Assembly (NCBI RefSeq): GCF_004005905.1
Contig: NZ_SACO01000010.1
Location: 1 to 64,000 of the forward strand
Direction of reading: 5' to 3'
Source: Novosphingobium umbonatum
GTDB lineage: Bacteria > Pseudomonadota > Alphaproteobacteria > Sphingomonadales > Sphingomonadaceae
Length of the DNA: 64,000 bases
Part shown: positions 1-8,194 of the stretch, piece by piece
Numbering within the stretch: position 1 is the stretch's first letter
How the letters are laid out: the number at the start of each line of letters is the position of its first letter
Notes under the pieces: model-generated
The model's database searches: none
The model's input: the letters and a program-made list of their open reading frames with translations, nothing else
Told to the model about the DNA's origin: nothing
Translations under genes and position numbers: made by a program

Positions 1-116
1 CATTCCTATTACGATTTAGCAGACAAAGTACCATTCTGGATTGGCCTTTGGGCCGATGGGATATTTTGGAAAATACCTCATTGGTCATCTCAAATGACAA
101 TCGAGAAGGCATTTCT

Positions 117-1001
117 ATGAAAAAGGACATTGTTTTTAATCAGCCTGCAAGCAATGGCGCGCTGGCTCCTGAATGCGATACCATTATTCTGCGCCGCGTT
201 AACAGGCTGGACCAGTTTCCTCTGGCGGCAGATCCCCGCCCGCCCTTCATGGCGGTCGCGTTGGTAGATTGCGAAACCACGGGCCTGTCGCATGAAACGG
301 ACGAGATCATTGACCTTGCCGTGGTTCTTCTGGAGATCGATGCCTATGGGCGCGTGGTCCAGATCCTTGGTTCGGCTCAAAGTCTGCGGCGGCCCGTGGA
401 GGCAACGATCAGCGCGAAGATTTCGCGGCTTACGGGTATTACCCCTGCCGATGTGGCCGATGTCCACTTTGATCCTGCGCCATTCGAGCAATTGTTGGGG
501 GCCGCAGACGTCAGCATTGCCCATAATGCTGCCTTTGATTTGCCTTTCATCGAGCGTCTGATGCCGCAATTGGCGGGCATGCCATGGGCCTGTTCGATGA
601 AGGAATTTGACTGGCTGGAAGGTGGCTTTGACGGCTGCAAGCTCGGCCATCTGCTGATGCAAATCGGGCGTTTCAATGCGGGGCATCGGGCCATGGCCGA
701 TGTGGTGAGCCTCCTGCATGTTCTGACCTATGAGCCGGCAGGTGTCGGGACCATCCTCGCCGATATTGTCAAAATGGCGCAGGCGCCCACCGTCGCTATC
801 GAGGCCACCGGCGCGCATTTCGATATGCGTGAGGTGCTCAAATCCGCCGGTTACCGCTGGAATCCGGACAAGAGGGTCTGGTGGCAGGAGGTTTCGGGCG
901 ACCTTGCCCCTGGTGAAATCGATTGGCTGCGCTCCAGCGTGATCCCGGCGCGCTATGTGCCCAGGACCTATTCCGTCACCTGGAAAACGCGCCACCGGTA
1001 A
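117..1001 (+). CDS. DnaQ-like 3'-5' exonuclease (DEDDh family) with extra C-terminal domain
   Basis: Predicted 294-residue 3'-5' exonuclease of the DNA polymerase III epsilon/RNase T fold. All catalytic motifs are visible: DCETTGL (D51, E53), HNAAFD (D141) and HRAMAD (H190, D195), the last fixing it as a DEDDh enzyme. After the nuclease domain, about residues 225-290 form a separate segment ending in an AGYRWNPDKRVWW-like stretch, seen in standalone phage/plasmid-type exonucleases rather than in replicative epsilon. An in-frame upstream start at 48 exists, but the ATG at 117 has a GAGAAGG ribosome site 7 nt before it. It opens an accessory segment with two other exonuclease-like genes (1299 and 5647). 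Role in repair, phage or plasmid biology is inferred; the enzyme class is clear. Confidence 0.85.
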   Translation: MKKDIVFNQPASNGALAPECDTIILRRVNRLDQFPLAADPRPPFMAVALVDCETTGLSHETDEIIDLAVVLLEIDAYGRVVQILGSAQSLRRPVEATISAKISRLTGITPADVADVHFDPAPFEQLLGAADVSIAHNAAFDLPFIERLMPQLAGMPWACSMKEFDWLEGGFDGCKLGHLLMQIGRFNAGHRAMADVVSLLHVLTYEPAGVGTILADIVKMAQAPTVAIEATGAHFDMREVLKSAGYRWNPDKRVWWQEVSGDLAPGEIDWLRSSVIPARYVPRTYSVTWKTRHR

Positions 1002-1050
1002 TTTGCCACCGGCAGCGCTCGGGCCGCCGTTCTCGCCGGTTTGAGGTTGG

Positions 1051-1086
1051 CCAATGCCACAGGTGCTTATGCATTTGTGGCATTGG
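1051..1086. repeat. 11-bp perfect inverted repeat (hairpin) between two exonuclease genes
   Basis: CCAATGCCACA at 1051-1061 and its exact complement TGTGGCATTGG at 1076-1086 enclose a 14-nt loop; G-U and G-C pairs lengthen the stem slightly. No U-run follows, so it is not a classical terminator. It sits in the 297-bp gap between the DnaQ-like gene and the PolB-like exonuclease gene and could be an operator or an mRNA structure. Confidence 0.5.
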
Positions 1087-1298
1087 TCGCCTGCAGCCTC
1101 GAGTTTTGATCGGCCGCTACATGCGGCCAAGAAGCACGCGCAACCAGCGCATGCTGCCACGGGTTGGCCCTGCTGCGCGGGCCCCATTCCCTTTGAGATC
1201 CGAGATGACTGCTTTGGAGGAGGGGAAAAGACTTCTCCGCCTGCAGGCGGTCCGTGTCGCCAGCAAGGCGGCATGTCCACTGATAACAGGACAAAACC

Positions 1299-2102
1299 AT
1301 GATCAAGTTCCTTGTATATGATGCCGAATATAGCCGTGATGTGGCGGGCCATGCGCTTTACCAGCAGGCCGAGCGTTATGAGCCCACCCATGGGCTGAAG
1401 CTGCCGACCAAAGATCCGCTCGTCTCCCCGCGCTGGCCCTTCCGGACTGTTGCGGCCATTGCCTGGCTCGAGATTGAAGTGGCTGATGACGGGCAGATCT
1501 TCCTCGGCCAACTTGGCGCCGTCTGTGGTCCGGAGTTGACCGAAGCACAAATGCTCCAGCGCTTCTTCAAGACCGTCGATCAACTTCCGGCCCATGCCAT
1601 GCTGGTGGGCTGGGGAACGGGCAGCTCGGATGATATCCAGATCCGGCTTGCAGCCACCCGCTGCGGCGTTCGTTTGCCCCAGCGGATGATCGTGCCCTTG
1701 CAGCCCGGCAAGCGCTATGCTGCTGGCCAGCTTGATCTCATGGTGCATGTTGGCGGCGATGGCGCGCGGGTGCACCTCGCTGAATATTGCGCGGCGTTGC
1801 GCATTCCGGCCAAAGTGGTGGCCGCACCGACTGCTGTCAGCGGCCTTATTGCCAGCGGCAATTGGAGTCTGGTTCAGGCGGTGTGTGAAGGCGATGTTCT
1901 CTCGACGGCGGCTGTTCTGCTGTATCAATTGCCCTGCCATTTTGATGGCGCGCGTTCGCTGGGGGCATTGCTCAGTCTGGCGCGTCTGGGGGCTGCGAGA
2001 ATGGACCGGCCTTATGCCGGTGCCTTTGCCGCCTGGCAGGCTGAACTTGTCCGTCGGGAGAGTGGGCGGGTGGTGGAGGCTTTGGCAGCGCTCCACGGTT
2101 GA
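1299..2102 (+). CDS. Divergent PolB-type 3'-5' exonuclease-like protein
   Basis: A 267-residue protein with the outline of the ribonuclease-H-fold exonucleases related to the DNA polymerase B proofreading domain. It starts with a FLVYDAEYS strand (D-x-E, motif I), has a middle VGWGTGSSDD segment (motif II position) and a CEGDVLSTAAVLL helix resembling the final DVxxT motif. The tyrosine or histidine normally 4-5 residues before that last aspartate is a valine or alanine here, so activity is doubtful. It aligns block by block with the protein at 5647-6420 (HLAEYCAALRIPA versus [13 protein letters not shown]), so the two are paralogues. The ATG at 1299 follows an AGGA. Family placement comes from motif layout only. 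Confidence 0.55.
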   Translation: MIKFLVYDAEYSRDVAGHALYQQAERYEPTHGLKLPTKDPLVSPRWPFRTVAAIAWLEIEVADDGQIFLGQLGAVCGPELTEAQMLQRFFKTVDQLPAHAMLVGWGTGSSDDIQIRLAATRCGVRLPQRMIVPLQPGKRYAAGQLDLMVHVGGDGARVHLAEYCAALRIPAKVVAAPTAVSGLIASGNWSLVQAVCEGDVLSTAAVLLYQLPCHFDGARSLGALLSLARLGAARMDRPYAGAFAAWQAELVRRESGRVVEALAALHG

Positions 2103-2135
2103 GGTGAGGGGGCTTATCTTGCTTTTTTAGTCTGG

Positions 2136-2169
2136 GGCGGCTCGCAACTTGCGAGCCGCCTGTATTTCT
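2136..2169 (+). terminator. Rho-independent terminator after the exonuclease-like gene
   Basis: GGCGGCTCGC (2136-2145) pairs perfectly with GCGAGCCGCC (2151-2160) around an AACTT loop, followed by a T-rich TGTATTTCTT. It lies 33 nt past the stop of the 1299-2102 gene. Confidence 0.75.
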
Positions 2170-2601
2170 TAATCGCCATCTGCAAATTTAGACAAACATA
2201 ACAATGCTATGTCGATCCACGGCATGTGCTGCGACGCAGGCTTGGGCGGCATACTTTGGGTGAGGCGATGGTTGTGCTTTTTGCTTAGGCTAAGCGGCGG
2301 CACGATCCGAGTCGGGCTTGAATCCGGTTGTCGCCCTAATTGTGGGAAAAGCTGGGTAGCCCCGTGGTGTGCGTCGTGCCCTTGATAACCGTGATCACTA
2401 AACGTCCCGCTCCAGCGAGGTTGTCGCGATGTTTAAGTTCCATATTGTTGATATCGGAGAAAACTGGCTGCGGTGAAGGGAGGTAGGCGCTTACAATTCT
2501 CCTGTCTGTGTTCAGACCGGAGCAGGAGCGAATGGCTAAGCCATTTTTCCTTCACTGACCCCGGTCATCGACTGGGGTTCAACGAAGGGGCGGGTTTCTG
2601 A
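2170..2601. other. Intergenic region, no gene recognised
   Basis: About 430 bp between convergent genes. No convincing reading frame with a ribosome site was found. A weak imperfect hairpin (ACCCC/GGGGT arms) near 2560-2577 lies just past the end of the minus-strand SRAP gene but has no clear U-run. Confidence 0.4.
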
Positions 2602-3198
2602 TTATCCGACCCAGCGGTCCTGTGTGCGCTGGGCCGCCAAGGTGCCTTCCCACGTCTGGCAAAGGGCAAAGGCTTCCTCTGGCTGACCATCAAGCCAGAC
2701 GGCCCAATCTTCTGTGCGCAGGATCACCGGCATACGGTCATGGACCTGTGCCATCTGGTCGCAACTGGGCACCATGACCATCGTGTAGCATTTGCCCCAA
2801 TTGTCCGTGGGGCGCCACAGACCAGCCACCGCAAACAGGGCTTGGCCCTCTGGCGCATACCATGTGCGCGTCATCTGGCCATCATCGCCCTCTGGCTCTG
2901 CCCATTGCGTCACCGGAATGAGGCAGCGGCGGCGTTCAAAGCTGCTTTTCCAGAATTGGCTATGCAGCTTGTCGTCCCTTGCGTTGGTGACAGGTCTGGG
3001 CTTCAAGGACTGCCCCTTCTTGCCTGTCAGCACGAGGGGGAAGCCCCAGTTCATCACCCGTATGTCTTTGCCATTGGTGACAAGGCCGGGATAGCCGGGG
3101 TAGACCTCCTGCGGCGTGTTGGCTCCAACTGGGACTTGCGCCCCAAACAGGGCCGCCACTTCGGCGGGGCCGGATCTCATGCGGTATAAATTGCACAC
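2602..3198 (-). CDS. SRAP-domain abasic-site-processing protein (YedK/HMCES family)
   Basis: SOS-response-associated peptidase family protein, which in characterised members crosslinks to abasic sites in single-stranded DNA through the N-terminal cysteine exposed after Met removal. Starting at the GTG at 3198 gives M-C-N-L-Y-R-M, placing the catalytic cysteine at residue 2 as the family requires. A longer frame from a GTG at 3222 would bury that cysteine and is rejected. Other family landmarks are ARDDKLHSQFW, the RRCLIPVTQWAE segment with the conserved glutamate region, and HDRMPVIL with the active-site histidine. Length (198 residues) fits. The gene stands alone among accessory genes; sphingomonads often carry more than one copy, so this may be a mobile paralogue. 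Confidence 0.88.
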   Translation of the reverse strand: MCNLYRMRSGPAEVAALFGAQVPVGANTPQEVYPGYPGLVTNGKDIRVMNWGFPLVLTGKKGQSLKPRPVTNARDDKLHSQFWKSSFERRRCLIPVTQWAEPEGDDGQMTRTWYAPEGQALFAVAGLWRPTDNWGKCYTMVMVPSCDQMAQVHDRMPVILRTEDWAVWLDGQPEEAFALCQTWEGTLAAQRTQDRWVG

Positions 3199-3306
3199 GA
3201 CCAGAGTTTTTCTAGCCAGCACTTACCTGTCAAGCAGGCAATGGCGCGTCGTTCATGACTGGGCTTGGCGGGAATAGGCTGGCTTGGCAGTCAGGGTGCT
3301 GAAGCA

Positions 3307-3669
3307 TTACCCATGCGATTCACAGGCAATGCCGTCGCTGTCGCCGTCCATATCGCTGCGATAGCCTGGTTCGCCTGCGTAGATGGGGGCCGTACCGGCT
3401 GCTCTGGCGTCATTGCAGCCCGCCCAATAGTCGCCCGATTGAGGCTCTCTGACCCTTGTTAAACCAACTGAAACCGCCACGGGACGAGCTTTGGCCAACC
3501 ACGCCGATGCACCTGTGGGGTTGGACAGAATACCGGCACCGGCACCGATTACTGCCGCCAAGAGCAGTATTGGCCACCAGCTTCCGCTTTCTTCATTGCG
3601 ACGCTGCTGGCGAATTGGGTTGGGGCGCGGCCTTCTTTTGCGGCTATGCTCTGGGTAATGCTTAGTCAT
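3307..3669 (-). CDS. Excalibur calcium-binding domain membrane-anchored protein
   Basis: A 120-residue protein with a basic N-terminus (RKRRPRPNP), one hydrophobic helix (about residues 32-48, WPILLLAAVIGAGAGIL) and a C-terminal excalibur motif: GCNDARAAG, then DMDGDSDGIACE, the usual DxDxDGxxCE calcium loop with paired cysteines. The ATG at 3669 is preferred to the GTG one codon upstream. The topology suggests an inner-membrane anchor with the calcium motif outside. Its function is unknown; related proteins are often next to nucleases. The IS element begins 57 bp upstream of its start and may have separated it from its original promoter. Confidence 0.75.
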   Translation of the reverse strand: MTKHYPEHSRKRRPRPNPIRQQRRNEESGSWWPILLLAAVIGAGAGILSNPTGASAWLAKARPVAVSVGLTRVREPQSGDYWAGCNDARAAGTAPIYAGEPGYRSDMDGDSDGIACESHG

Positions 3670-3726
3670 CACGAAAGGATTTATGGTAGCAAGGTAAACG
3701 TAAGGTTGCGAAATCTGTCGGCCTTA

Positions 3727-4649
3727 GAGGCCGTTTCGAAAGGGGTTGAGCGGCTGAGGTTCCTGTGATTCCGGGGTTTTTGCAGACAACCCGGAGATCT
3801 TGATGTGGACCCCAGCCACCCGCGCGCAGCATACGCGGGTTTCGAAGCGTTACCAGACGGATTTGAGCGATGCCGAGTGGGCGCTGATCGCGGCATTTGT
3901 TCCAGAGGCGCGCACGACGGGGCGACGACGGCAATGGCCGATGCGCGAAATCGTGAACGCAATCTTCTACGTTCTGCGCGGCGGGATTGCATGGCGGTTG
4001 CTGCCCAAGGACTTCCCGCCTTGGCAGACGGTTTACCGCTGGTTTGCCCGGTTCCGTGACGAATGCCTGTTCGAGCAGATCAACCATGCGCTGGTCGCGC
4101 TCGACCGCGAGCGAGCCGGAAGGGACGCCTCGCCAAGCGCAGCCATCATCGACAGTCAGAGCGTCAAGACCACCGAGAGCGGCGGGCCGCGCGGCTATGA
4201 TGCTGGCAAGAAGATCAAAGGTCGAAAGCGCCATGCTCTGGTCGATACTGACGGCAGGCCGCTGCTTGTCGAGCCGCACACCGCCGATGTCCAGGATCGT
4301 GATGGCGGCGGCGCGTTGCTGCAAGTCTCGCGCGGCCTCTTCCCGTTCATCGAGAAGGTCTGGGCCGATGGCGGCTATAACCATCACCGTGTCACCGAGG
4401 CGACCAGCATCACCGTCGAGATTGTCAGCAAGATCGCCGGACAGTCCGGCTTCGTCGTCCTCCCTCGGCGCTGGGTGGTCGAGCGGTTCTTCGCTTGGAT
4501 CAATCGAAACCGCCGTCTGGCCAAGGACGTGGAAGCCACCCTCAAATCCGCCGCAGCCTTCCTCTACGCCGCCGCCGCCATGCTCATTCTACGCCGTTTG
4601 GCTCGGTGTAGCGCGACAGCTCGGTCAGCGTGAGTTTCGAAACCGACTC
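3727..4649 (+). mobile_element. IS5-family insertion sequence, complete, 923 bp
   Basis: Imperfect 15-bp terminal inverted repeats, GAGGCCGTTTCGAAA at the left (3727-3741) and GAGTCGGTTTCGAAA read from the right end (4649-4635), with two mismatches. A 3-bp target duplication TTA flanks both ends (3724-3726 and 4650-4652), matching the TNA preference of IS5-family groups such as IS1031. It carries one uninterrupted transposase gene. Intact ends and an intact target duplication suggest fairly recent insertion. Confidence 0.88.
3803..4633 (+). CDS. IS5-family DDE transposase
   Basis: A 276-residue transposase in a single frame. The N-terminal DUF4096-type region begins with a TDLSDAEWALI stretch. 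The DDE catalytic triad is visible as AIIDSQSVKT, KVWADGGYN and VVERFFAWINRNRRL. A GGAG ribosome site lies 6 nt before the ATG at 3803. The gene fills almost the whole element and ends 16 bp before its right end. No frameshift is needed, unlike the two-frame IS427 group. Confidence 0.93.
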   Translation: MWTPATRAQHTRVSKRYQTDLSDAEWALIAAFVPEARTTGRRRQWPMREIVNAIFYVLRGGIAWRLLPKDFPPWQTVYRWFARFRDECLFEQINHALVALDRERAGRDASPSAAIIDSQSVKTTESGGPRGYDAGKKIKGRKRHALVDTDGRPLLVEPHTADVQDRDGGGALLQVSRGLFPFIEKVWADGGYNHHRVTEATSITVEIVSKIAGQSGFVVLPRRWVVERFFAWINRNRRLAKDVEATLKSAAAFLYAAAAMLILRRLARCSATARSA

Positions 4650-4655
4650 TTATGA

Positions 4656-4677
4656 AACCGGCCTGTGTGGGCCGGTT
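4656..4677. repeat. 8-bp inverted repeat next to the IS right end
   Basis: AACCGGCC and GGCCGGTT around a TGTGTG loop, 7 bp outside the IS right end and 86 bp upstream of the DUF6771-like gene. No U-run follows. It could be an operator or a structure that attracted the insertion. Confidence 0.4.
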
Positions 4678-4762
4678 CTCGCTTGATGGTTGCATTCTTG
4701 CCAATTGCGCTCTGCGTTGGGCAGGGCTTGCGATGTCGTTCTATATATGTTCCATTGCGCCT

Positions 4763-4954
4763 ATGAAACGAATCGACCCCACCCAGATCGCAAAGGCCAT
4801 TCTGGCAGCGCCAGGATGGGCTCGTGTTGGTATCACCGCCCCATCGCCAGTCATGCGTGATGATGCTGCCGACGAGATGGCGCGTGTCATCCTCAACCAT
4901 ATCGAGCAGCCTCCCATGGAAACTGATGAGCGCCAGATAGGGCTGGCCCTGTGA
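4763..4954 (+). CDS. DUF6771-like small protein
   Basis: A 63-residue protein beginning MKRIDPTQIAKAILAAPGW, resembling the small DUF6771 family found mainly in sphingomonads. An in-frame extension back to 4652 would begin inside the IS target duplication and lacks the conserved start, so the ATG at 4763 is used. There is no clear ribosome site. The next gene starts 2 nt after its stop, suggesting coupling. Function is unknown; a small helix-rich accessory or plasmid-borne protein. Confidence 0.6.
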   Translation: MKRIDPTQIAKAILAAPGWARVGITAPSPVMRDDAADEMARVILNHIEQPPMETDERQIGLAL

Positions 4955-4955
4955 C

Positions 4956-5282
4956 GTGGGGCGCTGGTCTGCGGATGGCTTGCCCATCGCCACGCATCTG
5001 TTTGAAGCGGCAGCTTGGCATCAGGCTATAAAGCCGGTCTGTGCCTGTGGGCACAGCAACACCTTCGATCCCCATGGTCTGTGGTGGCATTTTGAACGCC
5101 GCCATTGGGACACACGCCTTGAAGCTGTTCGCTTGCGGTTCTGGTGCCTGATGTGCAAATCCAGCACCAGCCAGCGCCGCCATCCCCAAAAGATCGAACT
5201 TGTTCGCCCCAGCGATGCTGATGTGCAATTGCCCCTGCCGCCCATGCATGTGTGGAAGAGGGCAAAGCGGGCGTTCCGGTAA
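4956..5282 (+). CDS. Small zinc-ribbon-like hypothetical protein
   Basis: A 108-residue protein starting at GTG immediately after the DUF6771-like stop. It has a CxC motif (VCACGHSNTF) and a CLMC motif about 40 residues later, enough for one zinc site, with a WWHFERRHW helix between. I do not recognise a named family. Its closeness to the DUF6771-like gene suggests a two-gene unit. It could bind nucleic acid, but nothing here proves that. Confidence 0.5.
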   Translation: MGRWSADGLPIATHLFEAAAWHQAIKPVCACGHSNTFDPHGLWWHFERRHWDTRLEAVRLRFWCLMCKSSTSQRRHPQKIELVRPSDADVQLPLPPMHVWKRAKRAFR

Positions 5283-5646
5283 GCCCGGTTATATGCCGAT
5301 GCAGGGCAAAGCTTTGCCTTATTCTGATGGATCATACTGACAGAATTGTACATTCCGACGCTCGCCCCGGCGCGTGTATCGTCACCATGCCTTGGCTTTC
5401 AAAACTAACCGGTAAGGGGAAGGCGCCCCGCTGTCAGGCAATTCAGCATGTGGTGGCCCCCAAAGAGCCTGCCCTTACCAGCGTCCATATCAACAAAAAC
5501 CCATACCACGGTGCACTGACCAGCAGGCCGATTACCAAACCAACCCACGACGGGGGCGCCACCAGCAAGGTGAGCGCCCCCGTCGCGCATCCAGAGCACA
5601 CCATTCAACGCGCGGGCGCCATGAGCAGCCCCCAAGGGAGGAAAAC
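5283..5646. other. Intergenic region with a 14-bp palindrome
   Basis: A 364-bp gap. GGCAAAGCTTTGCC at 5305-5318 is a perfect palindrome just past the zinc-ribbon gene and could be a weak terminator or operator. A strong ribosome site GGGAGGAAAAC lies directly before the ATG at 5647. No convincing gene was seen in between. Confidence 0.4.
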
Positions 5647-6420
5647 ATGCCAAAATTCGTAATCTTCGACGTCGAGACCACCGCCGATCACACCTATATG
5701 GCCGATTATCGCATCATCGACCCCAAGCCGTCTCCTTATCTGCGTGATGCCGCCCGGCGCATTACTGCTGCTGCCTGTCTGGCGGTGGAAATCAACGCCC
5801 AAGGTGTCCTCGAGATCGGGCGTCTCGACGCCTGGTCCTGGGGAAGCGTGGGCGGCGAGGCCGGAGTGGTCGAGCGTCTGTGCCGCTTCATGGAACAGCA
5901 CGCTGACCATGGTGCTGTTTCATGGTCGGGTCTGGCCCATGACCAGCCAATCGCGACCATGGCGGCAATGCGACATGGTATCACCCTGCCGCAGCAACTG
6001 CGTCTCCATCACCGCAAGCCCAGCGCCGATGACCAACTGCGTGGTATCAAGGTGCCGCGCTACGCCTTGGGGCCGCACTATGACCTTGCCCTCGCCATGA
6101 AGGGCAAGTCGGGACATTATTGCCATCTCGCCGAGGTCTTGCTGAATCTGGGCATCCCAGCCGCGATGCTGCGCCATAAGTTGTGGTATCAGAACCCACA
6201 TACCGCCGCAGACTGGACTTTTCTCGAAGGCCATGTGGCGCAAGACTGTGTCTTCACCGGCATGGCACTGGCGTCGTGGCTCGCCGCGCAGGGGCTAGCC
6301 AAGGTCAATCCCCGCATCGCTATCGGCCAGTTGGCCGCGATGTATGCAAAGGCGGGTCGGTCGCAGGGGCTCGTCAGCAACAGGTTCCACAAGCTCAGCG
6401 TGAGGATGTTGACGGTTTGA
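5647..6420 (+). CDS. PolB-type 3'-5' exonuclease-like protein, paralogue of 1299-2102
   Basis: A 257-residue protein opening with [12 protein letters not shown], a better motif I (D-x-E) than its paralogue has. [11 protein letters not shown] provides a motif II aspartate and [13 protein letters not shown] a C-terminal D motif, with histidine 4 residues before the aspartate where PolB-type enzymes have tyrosine. The [10 protein letters not shown] start and [13 protein letters not shown] segment resemble the predicted PolB-related 3'-5' exonuclease family. The ribosome site GGGAGG is excellent. It precedes the type I restriction genes by 178 bp on the same strand, so it may be part of the same defence neighbourhood. 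Activity is inferred. Confidence 0.65.
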   Translation: MPKFVIFDVETTADHTYMADYRIIDPKPSPYLRDAARRITAAACLAVEINAQGVLEIGRLDAWSWGSVGGEAGVVERLCRFMEQHADHGAVSWSGLAHDQPIATMAAMRHGITLPQQLRLHHRKPSADDQLRGIKVPRYALGPHYDLALAMKGKSGHYCHLAEVLLNLGIPAAMLRHKLWYQNPHTAADWTFLEGHVAQDCVFTGMALASWLAAQGLAKVNPRIAIGQLAAMYAKAGRSQGLVSNRFHKLSVRMLTV

Positions 6421-6598
6421 AAGCGTATGGGCTTACCGAGAGGGCTTGGCAGTTCGGTCGCCTTTCCGTGAATTCCTCATGACGTTTCGTCGAGCGCTAG
6501 GCCCGCCACCTTTTCCCCGGCAGGTGGCGTGCGATTGTTTGGTTGCTCAACCGTATGCCTTTCCTATAAGCCGGTTCTGCAAAGGGGAAGATGATTCA

Positions 6599-8194
6599 AT
6601 GGCATCTCAATTGAATAGCGGCAGTGATCTTGGGTTTGAAGCCGATCTCTTTAAGGCAGCGGACAAGCTGCGCGGCAATCTTGAACCATCTGAATACAAG
6701 CACGTCGCCCTTGGCCTGATTTTCCTGAAGTACATCTCCGAAGCATTCTCTGCCCACTACAAGAAATTGGGCGAGGAAGAATATGCCGATCAGGAAGACC
6801 CGGAGGAATATCTCGCCGCCAATGTGTTCTGGGTGCCGCCCGAAGCGCGCTGGGAACATTTGCAGGCCAACGCCAAGCGCCCGCAGATCAATTTCACCGA
6901 TGTGAACACCGGCAAGGAGCGGGTGGGCGACATCGGAAACCTGATCGACAACGCGATGGACTCCATCGAGCGCGCCAACGCCGCCGTGCTCAAGGACGTG
7001 CTGCCCAAGGAATATGGCCGCCCGCAACTCGACAAGACGATGCTGGGCGAACTGATCGACCTGTTTTCCAAGGTCGGGATGCACAGCGCCGATGGCAAAT
7101 CGAAAGACCTGCTGGGCCGCGCCTATGAGTATTTCATCAGCCAGTTTGCCGGGGCCGAAGGGCGGCGCGGGGGCGAGTTTTTCACCCCACGATCCGTTGT
7201 GCAGACCATCGTGGAGATGCTGGAGCCGCATCATGGTCGGGTTTACGATCCCGCTTGCGGTTCCGGCGGCATGTTTGTGCAGTCCGAACGGTTCATTGAA
7301 AACCATCAGGGCCGCCGCAGCGACATCGCCATCTATGGGCAGGAGCGCAACCATACCACGTGGAAGCTCTGTAAGATGAACCTCGCCGTGCGCGGCATCG
7401 ATGCGGACATCAAGTGGAACAACGAAGGTTCGTTCCTCAGCGACGCCTTCCCCACGCTCAAGTTCGACTATGCGATGGCCAACCCGCCGTTCAACATTTC
7501 GGATTGGTGGCAGCCCCAGCTTGAGGGCGACGTTCGCTGGAAATACGGCCAGCCCCCAGCGGGCAACGCCAACTTCGCGTGGTTGCAGCATATCATCCAC
7601 CACCTGGCCCCACGCGGCACGGCGGGCGTGGTGCTGGCCAACGGTTCGATGTCGTCGCAGCAATCGGGCGAGGGCGACATTCGCAAGGCGATGATCGAGG
7701 GCGACGTGGTGGACTGTATGGTCGCGCTGCCCGGCCAGCTTTTCTATTCCACGCAGATTCCCGCCTGCCTGTGGTTTTTGGCCCGCGATAAAAGCGCGAA
7801 CGGCCACCGGGATCGTCGCGGCGAAATCCTGTTCATCGATGCCCGCAACCTTGGCCACATGGTGGACCGCACCCGCCGTGAGTTTTCGACAAGCGACATC
7901 GCCACGATTGCGAATATCTATCACTGCTGGCGGGCCAAGCCGGATGCGGGACTGGGCGCGTATCAGGACATCCCCGGCTTCTGCAAATCGGCCACGCTTG
8001 AGGAAGTCCGCAAGCACGGCCATGTCCTCACCCCCGGTCGCTATGTCGGGGCGGAAGATGCCGAGGACGATGGCGTGCCCTTCGCCGAACGCTTCGCCGC
8101 GCTGACCGCGACCTTGGAAGACCAATTCAACGAAAGTGACCGGCTGACCGCGCTAATCCGCGAGAAGCTGTCAATGGTGCGCTACGATGTCTGA
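6599..8194 (+). CDS. hsdM: Type I restriction-modification system, methyltransferase subunit
   Basis: N6-adenine methyltransferase subunit, 531 residues. The N-terminal HsdM helical domain begins with [20 protein letters not shown]. The AdoMet-binding motif [10 protein letters not shown] is at residues 217-226 and the catalytic NPPF at 295-298. The ATG at 6599 follows AGGGGAAG by about 8 nt; longer in-frame starts lack family similarity. Its end overlaps hsdS by 8 bp. In the complex two HsdM and one HsdS methylate the target, and HsdR adds cleavage. All key residues are intact. Confidence 0.96.
   Translation: MASQLNSGSDLGFEADLFKAADKLRGNLEPSEYKHVALGLIFLKYISEAFSAHYKKLGEEEYADQEDPEEYLAANVFWVPPEARWEHLQANAKRPQINFTDVNTGKERVGDIGNLIDNAMDSIERANAAVLKDVLPKEYGRPQLDKTMLGELIDLFSKVGMHSADGKSKDLLGRAYEYFISQFAGAEGRRGGEFFTPRSVVQTIVEMLEPHHGRVYDPACGSGGMFVQSERFIENHQGRRSDIAIYGQERNHTTWKLCKMNLAVRGIDADIKWNNEGSFLSDAFPTLKFDYAMANPPFNISDWWQPQLEGDVRWKYGQPPAGNANFAWLQHIIHHLAPRGTAGVVLANGSMSSQQSGEGDIRKAMIEGDVVDCMVALPGQLFYSTQIPACLWFLARDKSANGHRDRRGEILFIDARNLGHMVDRTRREFSTSDIATIANIYHCWRAKPDAGLGAYQDIPGFCKSATLEEVRKHGHVLTPGRYVGAEDAEDDGVPFAERFAALTATLEDQFNESDRLTALIREKLSMVRYDV

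Noticed and set aside
90..2096. Long minus-strand frame opposite the first two exonuclease genes
   Set aside because: Conflicts with a DEDDh exonuclease with all catalytic motifs; no recognisable content.
3699..4700. Idea that the IS element interrupts a gene
   Set aside because: Joining the flanks across one TTA gives no continuous reading frame with recognisable protein; the insertion appears intergenic.
5252..5662. Plus-strand frame of about 136 codons bridging the gap before the second exonuclease-like gene
   Set aside because: It overlaps two genes, has no family similarity and covers a palindrome and a ribosome site.
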